Of a stretch of DNA of 64,000 nucleotides, positions 7,204 through 15,289 are shown piece by piece. The notes under the pieces are model-generated. The model ran no database searches, had not been told where the DNA came from, and saw nothing but the letters and a program-made list of their open reading frames with translations. Position 1 is the first letter of the stretch. The number at the start of each line of letters is the position of its first letter. Position numbers and translations under genes: made by a program. This stretch comes from Peptococcaceae bacterium (GTDB lineage Bacteria > Bacillota > Peptococcia > Peptococcales > Peptococcaceae): positions 1 to 64,000 of the forward strand of contig JAHZHI010000028.1 of the NCBI GenBank assembly GCA_019420345.1, given 5' to 3'.

Positions 7204-8493
7204 TTAGAGCTGTGCGAGCGCCTGATCAACGTCAGCGATAATGTCATTGATATCTTCAATACCAACGCTGAAGCGAATCAGGTTTGGACGTACGCCAGCC
7301 TTTACAAGTGCTTCATCATCAAGCTGACGGTGCGTGGTGCTTGCTGGATGCAGCATATGGCTGCGCAAATCACCAACATGGGTTACCAATGTGGTCAATT
7401 TTACGCTATCGATGACTTTCTTTGCAGCTGCACTGCCGCCTTTAGGACCAAAGGCAACAACACCGGAGCAGCCTTTTGGCAGGTATTTCTGAGCAAGTTC
7501 ATAGTTTGGATCGCTCTTCAGGCCTGGATAGCTGACCCATTCAACCTTGTCATGCGCAGCCAGATACTCAGCAACAGCCAAGGCATTTTCACTGTGACGC
7601 TGCATACGTACAGCCAACGTTTCGCAGCCAAGGTTGATCAAGAAAGCGTTAAATGGTGACATGGTTGCACCGATGTCACGCAGCAAACCTGCACGCGCTT
7701 TTGCAATATAAGCAGCATTGCCAAATGCTTCGGTGTAAACAAGGCCATGATAGTCTGGATCTGGGGTTGTCAGTTCAGGATATTTGCCATTGTCCCAATT
7801 GAAGTTCCCGCCATCGACAACGACACCACCAACGCAGGTAGCGTGGCCATCAAGATACTTGGTGGCAGAATGAACAACGATATTCGCGCCAAATTCGATT
7901 GGGCGGCAGAGATAAGGTGTTGGGAAGGTGTTATCAACGATCAACGGTACATCTGCCCATTTTGCCAAAGTGGTCATCTTGTCCAAATCGAGCACATCGA
8001 GCGCTGGGTTGCCAAGCATTTCGCTGAAAATGCAGCGAGTATCTGGACGAATATAGGTCTTCATTTCATCCAGAGAAAGTGTTGGCTCAATGAAGGTAAC
8101 TTCAATGCCCATACGTGGCAGCACACTGCCAAGCAAAGTATGGGTTCCACCATACAAATTGCTCAATGCCAGAACATGCTGACCAGCACGGGTGATGTTA
8201 ATAATGGAGAAGAGTGTTGCTGCCTGACCGGATGAAGTAGTCAAAGCACCAACGCCGCCTTCCATCAGTGCAATTTTTTCTTCCAGCCATGACAGGGAAG
8301 GATTGCCAAGGCGTGTATACATTGGTGTGCCAACTTTCAGGTCAAACACATCTGCCAGATCGTCAGCCTTATCATATTTAAAGGTGGTAGATTGTACGAT
8401 CGGCATGGTGCGGCATTCTGCATTGCCAGGAATGTAGCCGCCCTGAATACACTGAGTAGCTACAGAAGTATTTTTCAGTTCTTCATTGTTCAT
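7204..8493 (-). CDS. metY: O-acetylhomoserine sulfhydrylase
   Basis: A 429-residue PLP enzyme of the Cys/Met metabolism family that makes homocysteine directly from O-acetylhomoserine and sulfide. PLP contacts are visible: SSGQAATLF, VDNTFPTPYLCRPIEFGA, and the Schiff-base lysine in HSATKYLDGH. The insertion between this lysine and the C-terminal domain is typical of the longer (about 430 residue) sulfhydrylases rather than cystathionine synthases. Start ATG follows AGAAGGA at 6-7 nt; the upstream ATG lacks a site. A SAM riboswitch precedes it. Confidence 0.94.
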   Translation of the reverse strand: MNNEELKNTSVATQCIQGGYIPGNAECRTMPIVQSTTFKYDKADDLADVFDLKVGTPMYTRLGNPSLSWLEEKIALMEGGVGALTTSSGQAATLFSIINITRAGQHVLALSNLYGGTHTLLGSVLPRMGIEVTFIEPTLSLDEMKTYIRPDTRCIFSEMLGNPALDVLDLDKMTTLAKWADVPLIVDNTFPTPYLCRPIEFGANIVVHSATKYLDGHATCVGGVVVDGGNFNWDNGKYPELTTPDPDYHGLVYTEAFGNAAYIAKARAGLLRDIGATMSPFNAFLINLGCETLAVRMQRHSENALAVAEYLAAHDKVEWVSYPGLKSDPNYELAQKYLPKGCSGVVAFGPKGGSAAAKKVIDSVKLTTLVTHVGDLRSHMLHPASTTHRQLDDEALVKAGVRPNLIRFSVGIEDINDIIADVDQALAQL

Positions 8494-8534
8494 TGATATT
8501 CCTTCTTTCAAAAAATTACACATATAAACAAAAG

Positions 8535-8558
8535 CACCATTCCCGGCAGGAAATGGTG
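8535..8558 (-). terminator. Riboswitch-controlled terminator of metY
   Basis: Expression platform of the SAM riboswitch. Minus-strand hairpin CACCATTTCC/GGGAATGGTG is followed by CTTTTGTTT, 12 nt beyond the aptamer. It should form when SAM is bound and stop transcription before metY. Confidence 0.85.
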
Positions 8559-8570
8559 TACATTATCGAT

Positions 8571-8672
8571 CACTTATCTGCCAGACCATTGTCTGCTGGA
8601 TTTAGCACATTACCTTTAGAGGCTGTTGCCGGGCTTCACTGGGCCAGTTCCCTCCGCCGCTCTTGATAAATG
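8571..8672 (-). promoter_or_regulatory. SAM (S-box) riboswitch aptamer upstream of metY
   Basis: Minus strand shows the S-box core: TATCAAGAG, GGAGGGA, ACTGGCCC, TGAAGCCCGGCAAC, then GCAGATAAG. The 8-bp P1 stem pairs CATTTATC (8665-8672) with GATAAGTG (8571-8578). S-box RNAs bind S-adenosylmethionine and repress methionine genes. Confidence 0.95.
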
Positions 8673-8689
8673 TTATTCTGTTGAATAGC

Positions 8690-8718
8690 ATTATAGATAA
8701 TATTTCGACAAAAGTAAA
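8690..8718 (-). promoter_or_regulatory. Promoter of metY
   Basis: Minus strand: TTTACT (8713-8718), 17-nt spacer, TATAAT (8690-8695). Transcription would start about 10 nt before the riboswitch. The second metQ has the same promoter layout. Confidence 0.75.
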
Positions 8719-8802
8719 GGGATTTCACGGAAAATCAAATAAGCGGTGCTTATTTCTAAAAACGTCTCACAATGACATAGCCATCTGCGCAGTGCACCTT
8801 TT

Positions 8803-8829
8803 TTCAGCCCCGCTTAAAACGGGGCTGAA
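8803..8829 (-). terminator. Terminator after the second metQ
   Basis: Hairpin TTCAGCCCCG/CGGGGCTGAA flanked by T and A runs. It separates the second metQ from the metY promoter. Confidence 0.8.
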
Positions 8830-8844
8830 AAATTGCACAGAACC

Positions 8845-9699
8845 TTATATTGGAAGAACAGCGCCATTGAAACTGTCCTGAATATATTGCTTGGTCTCGT
8901 CAGAAGTCAAAATCTTGACGATCGTCTTTGTTTTATCGGTATCTTCTTCACCAGCACGCACCGCAATGACATTTGCGTAAGTCTTCGCTGTTGTGCTATC
9001 AGAACTTTCGATAAGCAGCGCATCATCCAAATTCAAACCTGCATCGAGCGCAAAGTTACCATTGACAATGGCAAGGTCAGTGTCTTGAAGGGCACGTGGA
9101 ATTTGTGCTGCATCCATTTCAACGAACTCCAGATTATGTGGATTGTCCTCAATATCCATGACTGTTGCCGTGATGTCTACACCATCTTTAAGCTTAATAA
9201 ATCCATTTTCCTGCAAAAGAAGCAGAGCACGTGCCTCGTTGGTGGTATCATTCGGCACAGCAACCGTAGCACCATCAGGAATGTTGTCAAGATTGGTCAG
9301 TTTATCAGAAAAAATGGCCATTGGAATATAGAGGTTTGCGCCTACACTAACAATGTTGGTGCCATTTTCTTCATTAAAATTATCCAAGTATGGCTGATGC
9401 TGGAAATAGTTGGCATCCAAGTCGCCAGCTTCCAACGCATTGTTTGGCTGAACATAATCAGTAAATTCAACCACCTTGAGCTCATATCCTTCTTTTTCAA
9501 ACTGATCGGCAAGATGGTTCAAGATGACAGCATGTGGTGTCACCGATGCCCCAATGGTAATTACCTTGTCGTCAGAGGAAGCACTGCTTTCCGCCGCGCT
9601 GCTGCTCCCCGCACTGTTGTTATTGCTGCCGCATCCTGCGAACAAGCCTAAAGCAAGCGTCGCTACCAAAGCGGTAGCAATCCATTTTTTCAATTTCAT
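8845..9699 (-). CDS. metQ: Methionine-binding lipoprotein (second MetQ)
   Basis: A 284-residue MetQ paralogue: lipobox LFAGCG, then TIGASVTPHA, YVQPNNALEAGDLDANYFQH and AVPNDTTNEARALLLL. It is monocistronic, with its own promoter, SAM riboswitch and terminator, and no ATPase or permease beside it. Presumably it feeds the single MetNI encoded at 4494-6171, perhaps with a different ligand (D-Met, Met sulfoxide or a peptide), but that is inference. The start is one of two adjacent ATGs (9699 or 9702) behind AGGAG. Confidence 0.93.
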   Translation of the reverse strand: MKLKKWIATALVATLALGLFAGCGSNNNSAGSSSAAESSASSDDKVITIGASVTPHAVILNHLADQFEKEGYELKVVEFTDYVQPNNALEAGDLDANYFQHQPYLDNFNEENGTNIVSVGANLYIPMAIFSDKLTNLDNIPDGATVAVPNDTTNEARALLLLQENGFIKLKDGVDITATVMDIEDNPHNLEFVEMDAAQIPRALQDTDLAIVNGNFALDAGLNLDDALLIESSDSTTAKTYANVIAVRAGEEDTDKTKTIVKILTSDETKQYIQDSFNGAVLPI

Positions 9700-9788
9700 C
9701 ATTATTCTCCTATCTTTTTTAAATTTGTTGTGGTAAATGGCCACTCCCACAACAGGCAACAAAACAACAACACCAAGGTATAAAAAAT

Positions 9789-9812
9789 CACCATTTCCGG
9801 CAGGAAATGGTG
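9789..9812 (-). terminator. Riboswitch-controlled terminator of the second metQ
   Basis: Minus-strand hairpin CACCATTTCC/GGAAATGGTG followed by ATTTTTTA. Almost identical to the metY one. Confidence 0.85.
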
Positions 9813-9824
9813 TACGCTATCGAT

Positions 9825-9925
9825 CACTTATCTGCCAGACGCTGTCTGCTGGATTTAGCACATTACCTTCAAAGGCTGTTGCCGGGCTTCATTGGGCCAG
9901 TTCCCTCCGCCGCTCTTGATAAATG
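9825..9925 (-). promoter_or_regulatory. SAM (S-box) riboswitch aptamer upstream of the second metQ
   Basis: The same core as the metY aptamer (TATCAAGAG, GGAGGGA, ACTGGCCC, TGAAGCCCGGCAAC, GCAGATAAG) with the same 8-bp P1. The two leaders are nearly identical through aptamer and terminator, pointing to duplication of leader plus gene start. Confidence 0.95.
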
Positions 9926-9941
9926 TTATTTTGTTAGATGC

Positions 9942-9970
9942 ATTATACATAGTATTCCTAGGGAAGTAAA
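9942..9970 (-). promoter_or_regulatory. Promoter of the second metQ
   Basis: Minus strand: TTTACT (9965-9970), 17-nt spacer, TATAAT (9942-9947); same -35, spacer and -10 as the metY promoter. Confidence 0.75.
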
Positions 9971-10020
9971 GGGGAATTTTCTTTCTAAAAGATAAATCCC
10001 GCTTATCTTTTATATAAAAA

Positions 10021-10056
10021 GCAGGCGGGTAACTGTTTGCACAGTCATCCTCCTGC
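10021..10056 (-). terminator. Terminator after the GT8 gene
   Basis: Long hairpin (GCAGG...ACTGT/ACAGT...CCTGC) followed by TTTTTATAT on the minus strand. Confidence 0.75.
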
Positions 10057-10069
10057 CGATAATTTCACT

Positions 10070-10900
10070 TTACACGCCCAATAAAGCAGCCATTTCATGA
10101 CGCGTCAGCTGTTGATAATGTTTATACAAAATTCCAAAACGATAGCGATAGTTCGATTTCCAAGGTTTGGCTTTTCCACAGAAATGCAAAATGGCTGTAT
10201 TACTCATCACCCAGTCAGCATCCATGCGACCGCCGCTGGTGAGGTAGTAGCCATGATAATCCCTGTGGTCGTAATTCCAAAGTACATCTTCCACTGGTTG
10301 TACCTGTGCGCCAAACAATTGATTAAGCAAATCCTGGTCGGGCAGAATCAATTGTTTGCCATGAGCAGCAGTAAAATCAAAAAGCGCCTGCGGTTCAACG
10401 GCGCTGCGTCCCGCTTTGCAATCAATCAGCAGCACGCCAGAATTGAAATAATCGTTCTCCACATTCAGCCGCACACGGTTGACGCTCGATACCAGTTCTG
10501 TTTTGCCGGTATGCGCCGTTGCTGCAAAAAGATGACCCTCAAGATCGGTCTCCCACAATGGGCGCAATGGATTGATGACTAAAATATCCGGATCAAGATA
10601 GAGCACACGCTCCACATCAGCTGGCAAAAGATGCGGAGCCAGCATGCGATAATACATTTCCTGCGGATATTGCTTGCTTACCGGCGCGTGAGCGAACAAG
10701 GTTTCATCAACAATGATTGCCGTAAATCGCCAATCGTAAGCCTGACAGCGGCGCTCAATCGTTTCCAGATCCTCGTCCTGCAAGCCGCGGTGCATCAGAT
10801 AAATATCAAATGACTCACCAGGATTGTTAAAGTAAAGTGACGTCAAAACCACATGAAGCTGCGGCAAGTAATTCTTATCCAGTGTGAATAAAAGTTTCAT
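10070..10900 (-). CDS. Glycosyltransferase family 8 protein
   Basis: About 276 residues from MKLLFTLDKNYLPQ, the usual N-terminus of GT8 (LgtC-like) retaining glycosyltransferases. The metal- and nucleotide-sugar-binding DXD is in VLYLDPDILV at roughly residue 100, and a downstream NSGVLLID matches the family. It probably adds a hexose to a surface glycan or glycolipid; the acceptor is unknown. The open frame extends twelve codons upstream to 10936, but those codons lie inside a perfect palindrome and none of the ATGs has a good ribosome site, so the start is uncertain. Confidence 0.85.
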   Translation of the reverse strand: MKLLFTLDKNYLPQLHVVLTSLYFNNPGESFDIYLMHRGLQDEDLETIERRCQAYDWRFTAIIVDETLFAHAPVSKQYPQEMYYRMLAPHLLPADVERVLYLDPDILVINPLRPLWETDLEGHLFAATAHTGKTELVSSVNRVRLNVENDYFNSGVLLIDCKAGRSAVEPQALFDFTAAHGKQLILPDQDLLNQLFGAQVQPVEDVLWNYDHRDYHGYYLTSGGRMDADWVMSNTAILHFCGKAKPWKSNYRYRFGILYKHYQQLTRHEMAALLGV

Positions 10901-10917
10901 AGGGTCCATAACATACA

Positions 10918-10947
10918 GGCAGCAGGACATGCACATGTCCTGCTGCC
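10918..10947 (-). repeat. 30-nt near-perfect palindrome between ftsH and the GT8 gene
   Basis: Two 14-nt arms (GGCAGCAGGACATG/CATGTCCTGCTGCC) with a 2-nt centre, 20 nt after ftsH. It lacks a T tract, so it is not a standard terminator. It also covers the first possible starts of the GT8 gene and could hide its ribosome site or stabilise the ftsH mRNA end. Confidence 0.75.
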
Positions 10948-10966
10948 CTCTTCACATCCCTTCAGA

Positions 10967-12772
10967 CTAGCGATTCAAAATCTCCATAAATTCTTTGCCC
11001 GTAATGGTTTCTTTTTGATACAGGTATTCTGAAAGCTCGCGCAGTTTTTCTCGATGTTCCAGCAAAATCTTGCCAGCTTTTTCATGCTGACGCTTTACAA
11101 GATCAACAACCTGTTCATCAATACGCGCCTGTGTTTCAGCAGAGCATGCCAGGGATGCATCTCCGCCCAGGTATTGATTGTTGACGGTTTCAAGCGCAAC
11201 CATGTCAAAATCTTTGCTCATGCCATAGCGTGTAATCATGGCACGTGCTAATTTTGTCGCCTGTTCGATGTCATTGGCAGCGCCAGTTGAAACAGACCCC
11301 AGCACCACTTCTTCGGCTGCACGGCCGGCAGTAAGTGTGGCAATCTTATTTTCCAGTTCTTCTTTTGTCATCAAATAGTGCTCGTCTTCATCCACCTGCA
11401 TGGTATAGCCAAGCGCACCAGACGTGCGCGGAATAATGGTGATCTTTTGCACCGGTGCCGAGTTGGTCTGCAGTGCAGCCACCAAGGCATGACCAATCTC
11501 ATGCGTGGCCACGGCCCATTTTTCTTTATCGCTGAGAATGGCGTTCTTTTTCTGATAACCGGCAATGACAACTTCTATGCTTTCTTCCAAATCTGCCTGT
11601 GTGGCACATTTACGTCCGTCGCGCACCGCACGCAGCGCCGCTTCATTGACGATATTGGCCAATTCTGCACCGGAAGCCCCAGAAGCCATGCGCGCAATCT
11701 TGTTAAAGTCAACGTCGCTTGCCACTTTCACTTTCCGCGCGTGAACTTTCAAAATTTCTTCACGGCCTTTGAGATCAGGCAATTCTACCGGGACACGACG
11801 GTCAAAACGGCCCGGACGTGTCAGCGCTGGGTCCAGCGATTCGGGACGGTTCGTAGCTGCAAGAATGATGACGCCGCTGTTTTCTTCAAAGCCATCCATC
11901 TCCGTCAACAGCTGATTCAGCGTCTGCTCACGTTCATCGTTGCCGCCAAAATTGCCTTCACGCTTTTTCCCAATGGCATCAATTTCATCAATGAAGACAA
12001 TGCAAGGTGCCTTTTCTTTGGCTTGTTTGAAAAGGTCACGCACCTTCGAGGCACCCATGCCGACGAACATTTCAACAAATTCTGACCCACTCATTGAAAA
12101 GAATGGAACATTGGATTCACCGGCAACTGCCTTTGCAAGCATGGTTTTCCCTGTCCCAGGAGGGCCCACTAAGAGGACGCCCTTTGGCATGGAAGCACCA
12201 ATTTCCTTGTATTTTGATGGATTGTGGAGATAGTCAACGATTTCCTGTAAATTTTCTTTTGCTTCATCTTCACCAGCAACATCGGAAAAACGAATGCCCT
12301 CCGTTGACTTCACATAGATCTTGGCATTGGATTTGCCCATGCCAAACATCATCGAATTGCCGCTGCCCTTCATGAGTTTCTTCGACATCCACTGTCCAAG
12401 TGCAATAAAGATCAGCAGCGGAATCCCCCAGCTCACGATGAAACTCATCAACGGGCTCATTTGCTCGACAATATCACTGGAGAACTTTGCACCAGAATCG
12501 TACAAACGCTCTGTCAAATTTGGGTCATCCATGAGCCCGGTTTTATAAACCTGCGTTTCATCTTTGTTGGTGAAAACAATTTGATTCGACTGAATTTCCA
12601 CCTTGCCAATTTCGTGATCTTCCGTCATCTGCATGAATGTACCATAGTCCACTTCCTGGACTTGCCGGTTATTGATCGTTGGCATTAAAAACATATTCAG
12701 CAAGAGAAGGATGATCAACACAATCCCATAGTAAAAATACAAGGGCCGTTTTGGATTTTTCACTTCATTCAT
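10967..12772 (-). CDS. ftsH: ATP-dependent zinc metalloprotease FtsH
   Basis: A 601-residue membrane AAA protease that degrades misassembled membrane proteins and some regulators. Two membrane spans (about 13-30 and 109-126) bracket a short external domain. Walker A GPPGTGKT lies at 203-210, Walker B IVFIDEID near 258-265, and the second region of homology around 305-325. The zinc site reads HEIGH at 424-428 instead of HEAGH; both His and the catalytic Glu are kept. It is slightly short and lacks a long hydrophilic tail. Its ATG overlaps the stop of the upstream gene by 4 nt. Confidence 0.95.
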   Translation of the reverse strand: MNEVKNPKRPLYFYYGIVLIILLLLNMFLMPTINNRQVQEVDYGTFMQMTEDHEIGKVEIQSNQIVFTNKDETQVYKTGLMDDPNLTERLYDSGAKFSSDIVEQMSPLMSFIVSWGIPLLIFIALGQWMSKKLMKGSGNSMMFGMGKSNAKIYVKSTEGIRFSDVAGEDEAKENLQEIVDYLHNPSKYKEIGASMPKGVLLVGPPGTGKTMLAKAVAGESNVPFFSMSGSEFVEMFVGMGASKVRDLFKQAKEKAPCIVFIDEIDAIGKKREGNFGGNDEREQTLNQLLTEMDGFEENSGVIILAATNRPESLDPALTRPGRFDRRVPVELPDLKGREEILKVHARKVKVASDVDFNKIARMASGASGAELANIVNEAALRAVRDGRKCATQADLEESIEVVIAGYQKKNAILSDKEKWAVATHEIGHALVAALQTNSAPVQKITIIPRTSGALGYTMQVDEDEHYLMTKEELENKIATLTAGRAAEEVVLGSVSTGAANDIEQATKLARAMITRYGMSKDFDMVALETVNNQYLGGDASLACSAETQARIDEQVVDLVKRQHEKAGKILLEHREKLRELSEYLYQKETITGKEFMEILNR

Positions 12773-13215
12773 TTGCTTTCTTCCTCATCATCGTTATTTT
12801 TCGCATTTTCATTCTGCATATCCACTGCCGATGCCACCGACATCAATGCGTAACGCATGGCAAGCGTTGCAAAATCTATCGCATATTCTGCATACAACGC
12901 CATGTCATCACACTCATCACCAGTAGCAAAAGCCGACCAAGACTGCTTGATCGAAGCATGTAAAATATCCGCCGCTTTGCGGCAATACTCCATCTGAACT
13001 TGTGACAATTGCTGTGCTGTTAAAAACCGCATCATTTTGGCACGATTTTTTAAATCAACAACCGTATCTGCCCATTCTGCTTCAAGATGGGTGCGAATCT
13101 GTCTTACCTCATCTGGATCTGCGTTCTGAATGTATGCAATCTGTTGCTGCATGCGTTCATAGCTTTCACTCAGCTCATTCAGTTTCGCATCAAACATTTC
13201 CTGCGTTGCTTCCAT
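12769..13215 (-). CDS. Small acidic helical protein coupled to ftsH
   Basis: 148 residues with no signal peptide, predicted largely alpha-helical, with a heptad-like N-terminus (MFDAKLNELSESYERMQQQI) and a very acidic C-terminus (NDDEEESK). I recognise no family. ATG at 13215 follows AAAGGAGG; the frame extends 23 codons further but without a ribosome site. Its stop overlaps the ftsH start in an ATGA junction, implying co-translation, so it could be an FtsH partner or modulator; that is only contextual. Confidence 0.7.
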   Translation of the reverse strand: MEATQEMFDAKLNELSESYERMQQQIAYIQNADPDEVRQIRTHLEAEWADTVVDLKNRAKMMRFLTAQQLSQVQMEYCRKAADILHASIKQSWSAFATGDECDDMALYAEYAIDFATLAMRYALMSVASAVDMQNENAKNNDDEEESK

Positions 13216-13292
13216 CTTAGAAACCTCCTTTATGCTCTTAGTTATACCACACCCCTTCTTAATCGACCACTCGCAATTTATCAAATCTGTCC

Positions 13293-13346
13293 TGACAAAT
13301 GGGCCATTCTGTCAAAAACTTTGACAAAACTGCCGTATTGTCAAAG
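13293..13346. promoter_or_regulatory. Cluster of TGTCAAA half-sites, probable operator
   Basis: Contains a perfect inverted repeat TGTCAAA-AAC-TTTGACA (13310-13326), a half-site TGACAAA (13293-13299) and TTGTCAAAG (13338-13346). It lies in the divergent intergenic region between the ftsH pair and the XRE regulator gene, the usual place for an autoregulatory operator. The rest of this gap (to 13473) holds an imperfect hairpin at about 13355-13403 with a T run on the minus strand. Confidence 0.45.
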
Positions 13347-13473
13347 AAAAAAGGTGCCGCAACCCAGCGTAGCACAAACGCAACCGTTATTTGGTGGCAC
13401 TTTCAGCCTAAAAATTTTATGCTAGACTCAAGCCTTGTGTTACAATGAACAAAATAAAAACGGAGGGATCTGG

Positions 13474-14250
13474 ATGACATTGGGAGAGAAGATACGCACA
13501 CTTCGCAAAGGTGCACAACTGTCGCAAGAAGCACTCGCCGAACAGCTAGGCGTCTCACGTCAAGCGGTAAGCAAATGGGAAAACGACAACGGCCTGCCTG
13601 AAACCGAAAAACTGATCAAAATGGCCAAACTCTTTCACGTCAGCTTAGACACATTCATCAATGATGCATCGGAGATCGCACCAGCCGCATCTGCTGCCTC
13701 CTCAAGCAACAGCGAACAGCTTTCTCTAGCAGAGGCGGAAAGCTATCTCAATTTTCGCTGCCACAGATGTCAGCGTATTGGTCTTGCTGTGCTGCTGCTC
13801 ATCGCAAGTCTTGGACTCACTTTTTTTCTCAGCGATCTGGTCATGCTCCTGCTCATGCTCATTGATATTGTCGCCATTGCGCAGCTTATTCTCGTTGCCG
13901 CAGCAGATAATCCCTATAAAGAACTGCAGCAGCAATCACCAACATTGTCATTAGAAACACGTCACATCCTCATGACGCGTTACACCGATGAGCAACCGCG
14001 CTTACAGCGTGAATTGTTTCTCAGCATCATTTGCATAGGTATTGGTCTATTGCTCATGCCGCTGCTCGTTCCCGCCGAATGGCTGTCCACCTACGAACCT
14101 GCACTTTCAAGCGACTTCGCCGACAATCTTGCGCTCGCCAGCGGCATGGTCCTCACAGGTTTCGGCACCGCACTCTGCATTTTTTCAGCAGGGCGCATTC
14201 GTGCTTATAAACATCTGCTTGGTGTGCAGCCACCAGCAAAAAAGGAGTGA
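13474..14250 (+). CDS. XRE-family regulator with a membrane-spanning C-terminus
   Basis: 258 residues. The N-terminal 60 residues are a Cro/CI-type helix-turn-helix (LGEKIRTLRKGAQLSQEALAEQLGVSRQAVSKWE). After a Ser/Ala linker come about four hydrophobic segments: two around residues 105-140 and two near the C-terminus. Such HTH-membrane proteins sense envelope or ligand signals at the membrane. ATG at 13474 follows GGAGGG; the longer frame has no site. A TACAAT -10 lies at 13441-13446. A lipoprotein gene follows by 6 nt in the same operon. Confidence 0.85.
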   Translation: MTLGEKIRTLRKGAQLSQEALAEQLGVSRQAVSKWENDNGLPETEKLIKMAKLFHVSLDTFINDASEIAPAASAASSSNSEQLSLAEAESYLNFRCHRCQRIGLAVLLLIASLGLTFFLSDLVMLLLMLIDIVAIAQLILVAAADNPYKELQQQSPTLSLETRHILMTRYTDEQPRLQRELFLSIICIGIGLLLMPLLVPAEWLSTYEPALSSDFADNLALASGMVLTGFGTALCIFSAGRIRAYKHLLGVQPPAKKE

Positions 14251-14256
14251 CCACTT

Positions 14257-14682
14257 ATGAAAAAACGTTTCATTTTCTGCATCTTTTTACTGCTCCTCAT
14301 CAGCAGCGGCTGCAGCAATTCCAGCGACATTTCCGACAGTGATCTCAAAAAAGCGCAAGCCATCGCCGTCACCAACGCCGACGGCACCATCCTCACCACC
14401 ATTACAGATCAAGATGCCATTAACGATTTTGTCACTGCCCTCCAGCTCGACGACTGGCATCTTGGCGAGCAGCCAAAGAACGCGCAAATCATCGGCAGCT
14501 TCGGCTTTTCACAGGAAAAAACCATTCACTTTGATGAAACAAACAACGACGGCAAGCTCTACGACATTGCCCAGCTCCATCTCTACGACACACCCATTGT
14601 TGATCTGAACCTTCTCGGTGTTCAACTAACCTTCACCATTCCCGACACTGCCTACGAAACGTTGACAAATTATCTGCACTAA
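14257..14682 (+). CDS. Small exported lipoprotein
   Basis: 141 residues with a lipoprotein signal (MKKRFIFCIFLLLL, lipobox ISSGC). The mature domain is about 120 residues, mixed alpha/beta by eye, and I recognise no family. Start follows AAAGGAG with good spacing. It is 6 nt after the XRE regulator, so the two may act together, the lipoprotein outside and the HTH-membrane protein inside; this is inference. Confidence 0.7.
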   Translation: MKKRFIFCIFLLLLISSGCSNSSDISDSDLKKAQAIAVTNADGTILTTITDQDAINDFVTALQLDDWHLGEQPKNAQIIGSFGFSQEKTIHFDETNNDGKLYDIAQLHLYDTPIVDLNLLGVQLTFTIPDTAYETLTNYLH

Positions 14683-14683
14683 A

Positions 14684-14727
14684 AAACAGCGCTGCAAACG
14701 AGCCATTCTCGCTTGCAGCGCTGTTTG
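14684..14727. terminator. Bidirectional terminator
   Basis: Inverted repeat AAACAGCGCTGCAA/TTGCAGCGCTGTTT between convergent genes, with A and T runs on either side. Confidence 0.8.
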
Positions 14728-15288
14728 TCAATCCCAAATACGCACGTTTTTATCAAATGCATCCTGTTCCGGCACCATATAGTGGTAAATGCCTGCCATG
14801 GCTTCTGCCACGCTATGTGCATCACTGGTCTGCTGATTGTCCAGCACCCAGTAATGTTCTCCAAAAACATGGGCTTCAGTTGTTGTGCGTGCAAATCCTA
14901 AGCGCTCATAAAAGTGCTGGCGACGGGCGCGCATTTTATGATCACTTTCATCAATGGCATCGTCAACGGCTTCAATCTCCAGCATCATGGCAGGATAAAA
15001 AGTCTTGTCAGCCATCAGGGCTGAAAGGAAAGCCGAACCCAAGCCTTCGCCGCGATGCGCTGCCACAACAGCAAGATAATCCAATAGCACCGGTGCCGCC
15101 GCCGTACATACGCACGCATAGGCCAAGAGAGCACCCTCTTCGGAATAATAGCCCAGCACATCATACTTGCCTTCCGCCTGCATGCGCAGCATGGCTTTAA
15201 GCGGCTTCAATTCGCGGCGTGGAAAGGTTTGCTTCATTTCACGTTCATAAAGCTGCGCCAAGGTTTCTGCGTCCAGCCTTTTGATCAT
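14728..15288 (-). CDS. GNAT-family N-acetyltransferase
   Basis: 186 residues with GNAT fold signs: beta-4/acetyl-CoA loop segment LDYLAVVAAHRGEGLGSAF (motif A R/Q-X-X-G-X-G/A as RGEGLG) and a C-terminal FYERLGF motif (motif B). The substrate is unknown. It is third in an operon with two HAD phosphatases; its ATG lies 1 nt after the stop of the preceding gene, whose last codons hold its AAGGAG site. Confidence 0.85.
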   Translation of the reverse strand: MIKRLDAETLAQLYEREMKQTFPRRELKPLKAMLRMQAEGKYDVLGYYSEEGALLAYACVCTAAAPVLLDYLAVVAAHRGEGLGSAFLSALMADKTFYPAMMLEIEAVDDAIDESDHKMRARRQHFYERLGFARTTTEAHVFGEHYWVLDNQQTSDAHSVAEAMAGIYHYMVPEQDAFDKNVRIWD

Positions 15289-15289
15289 T

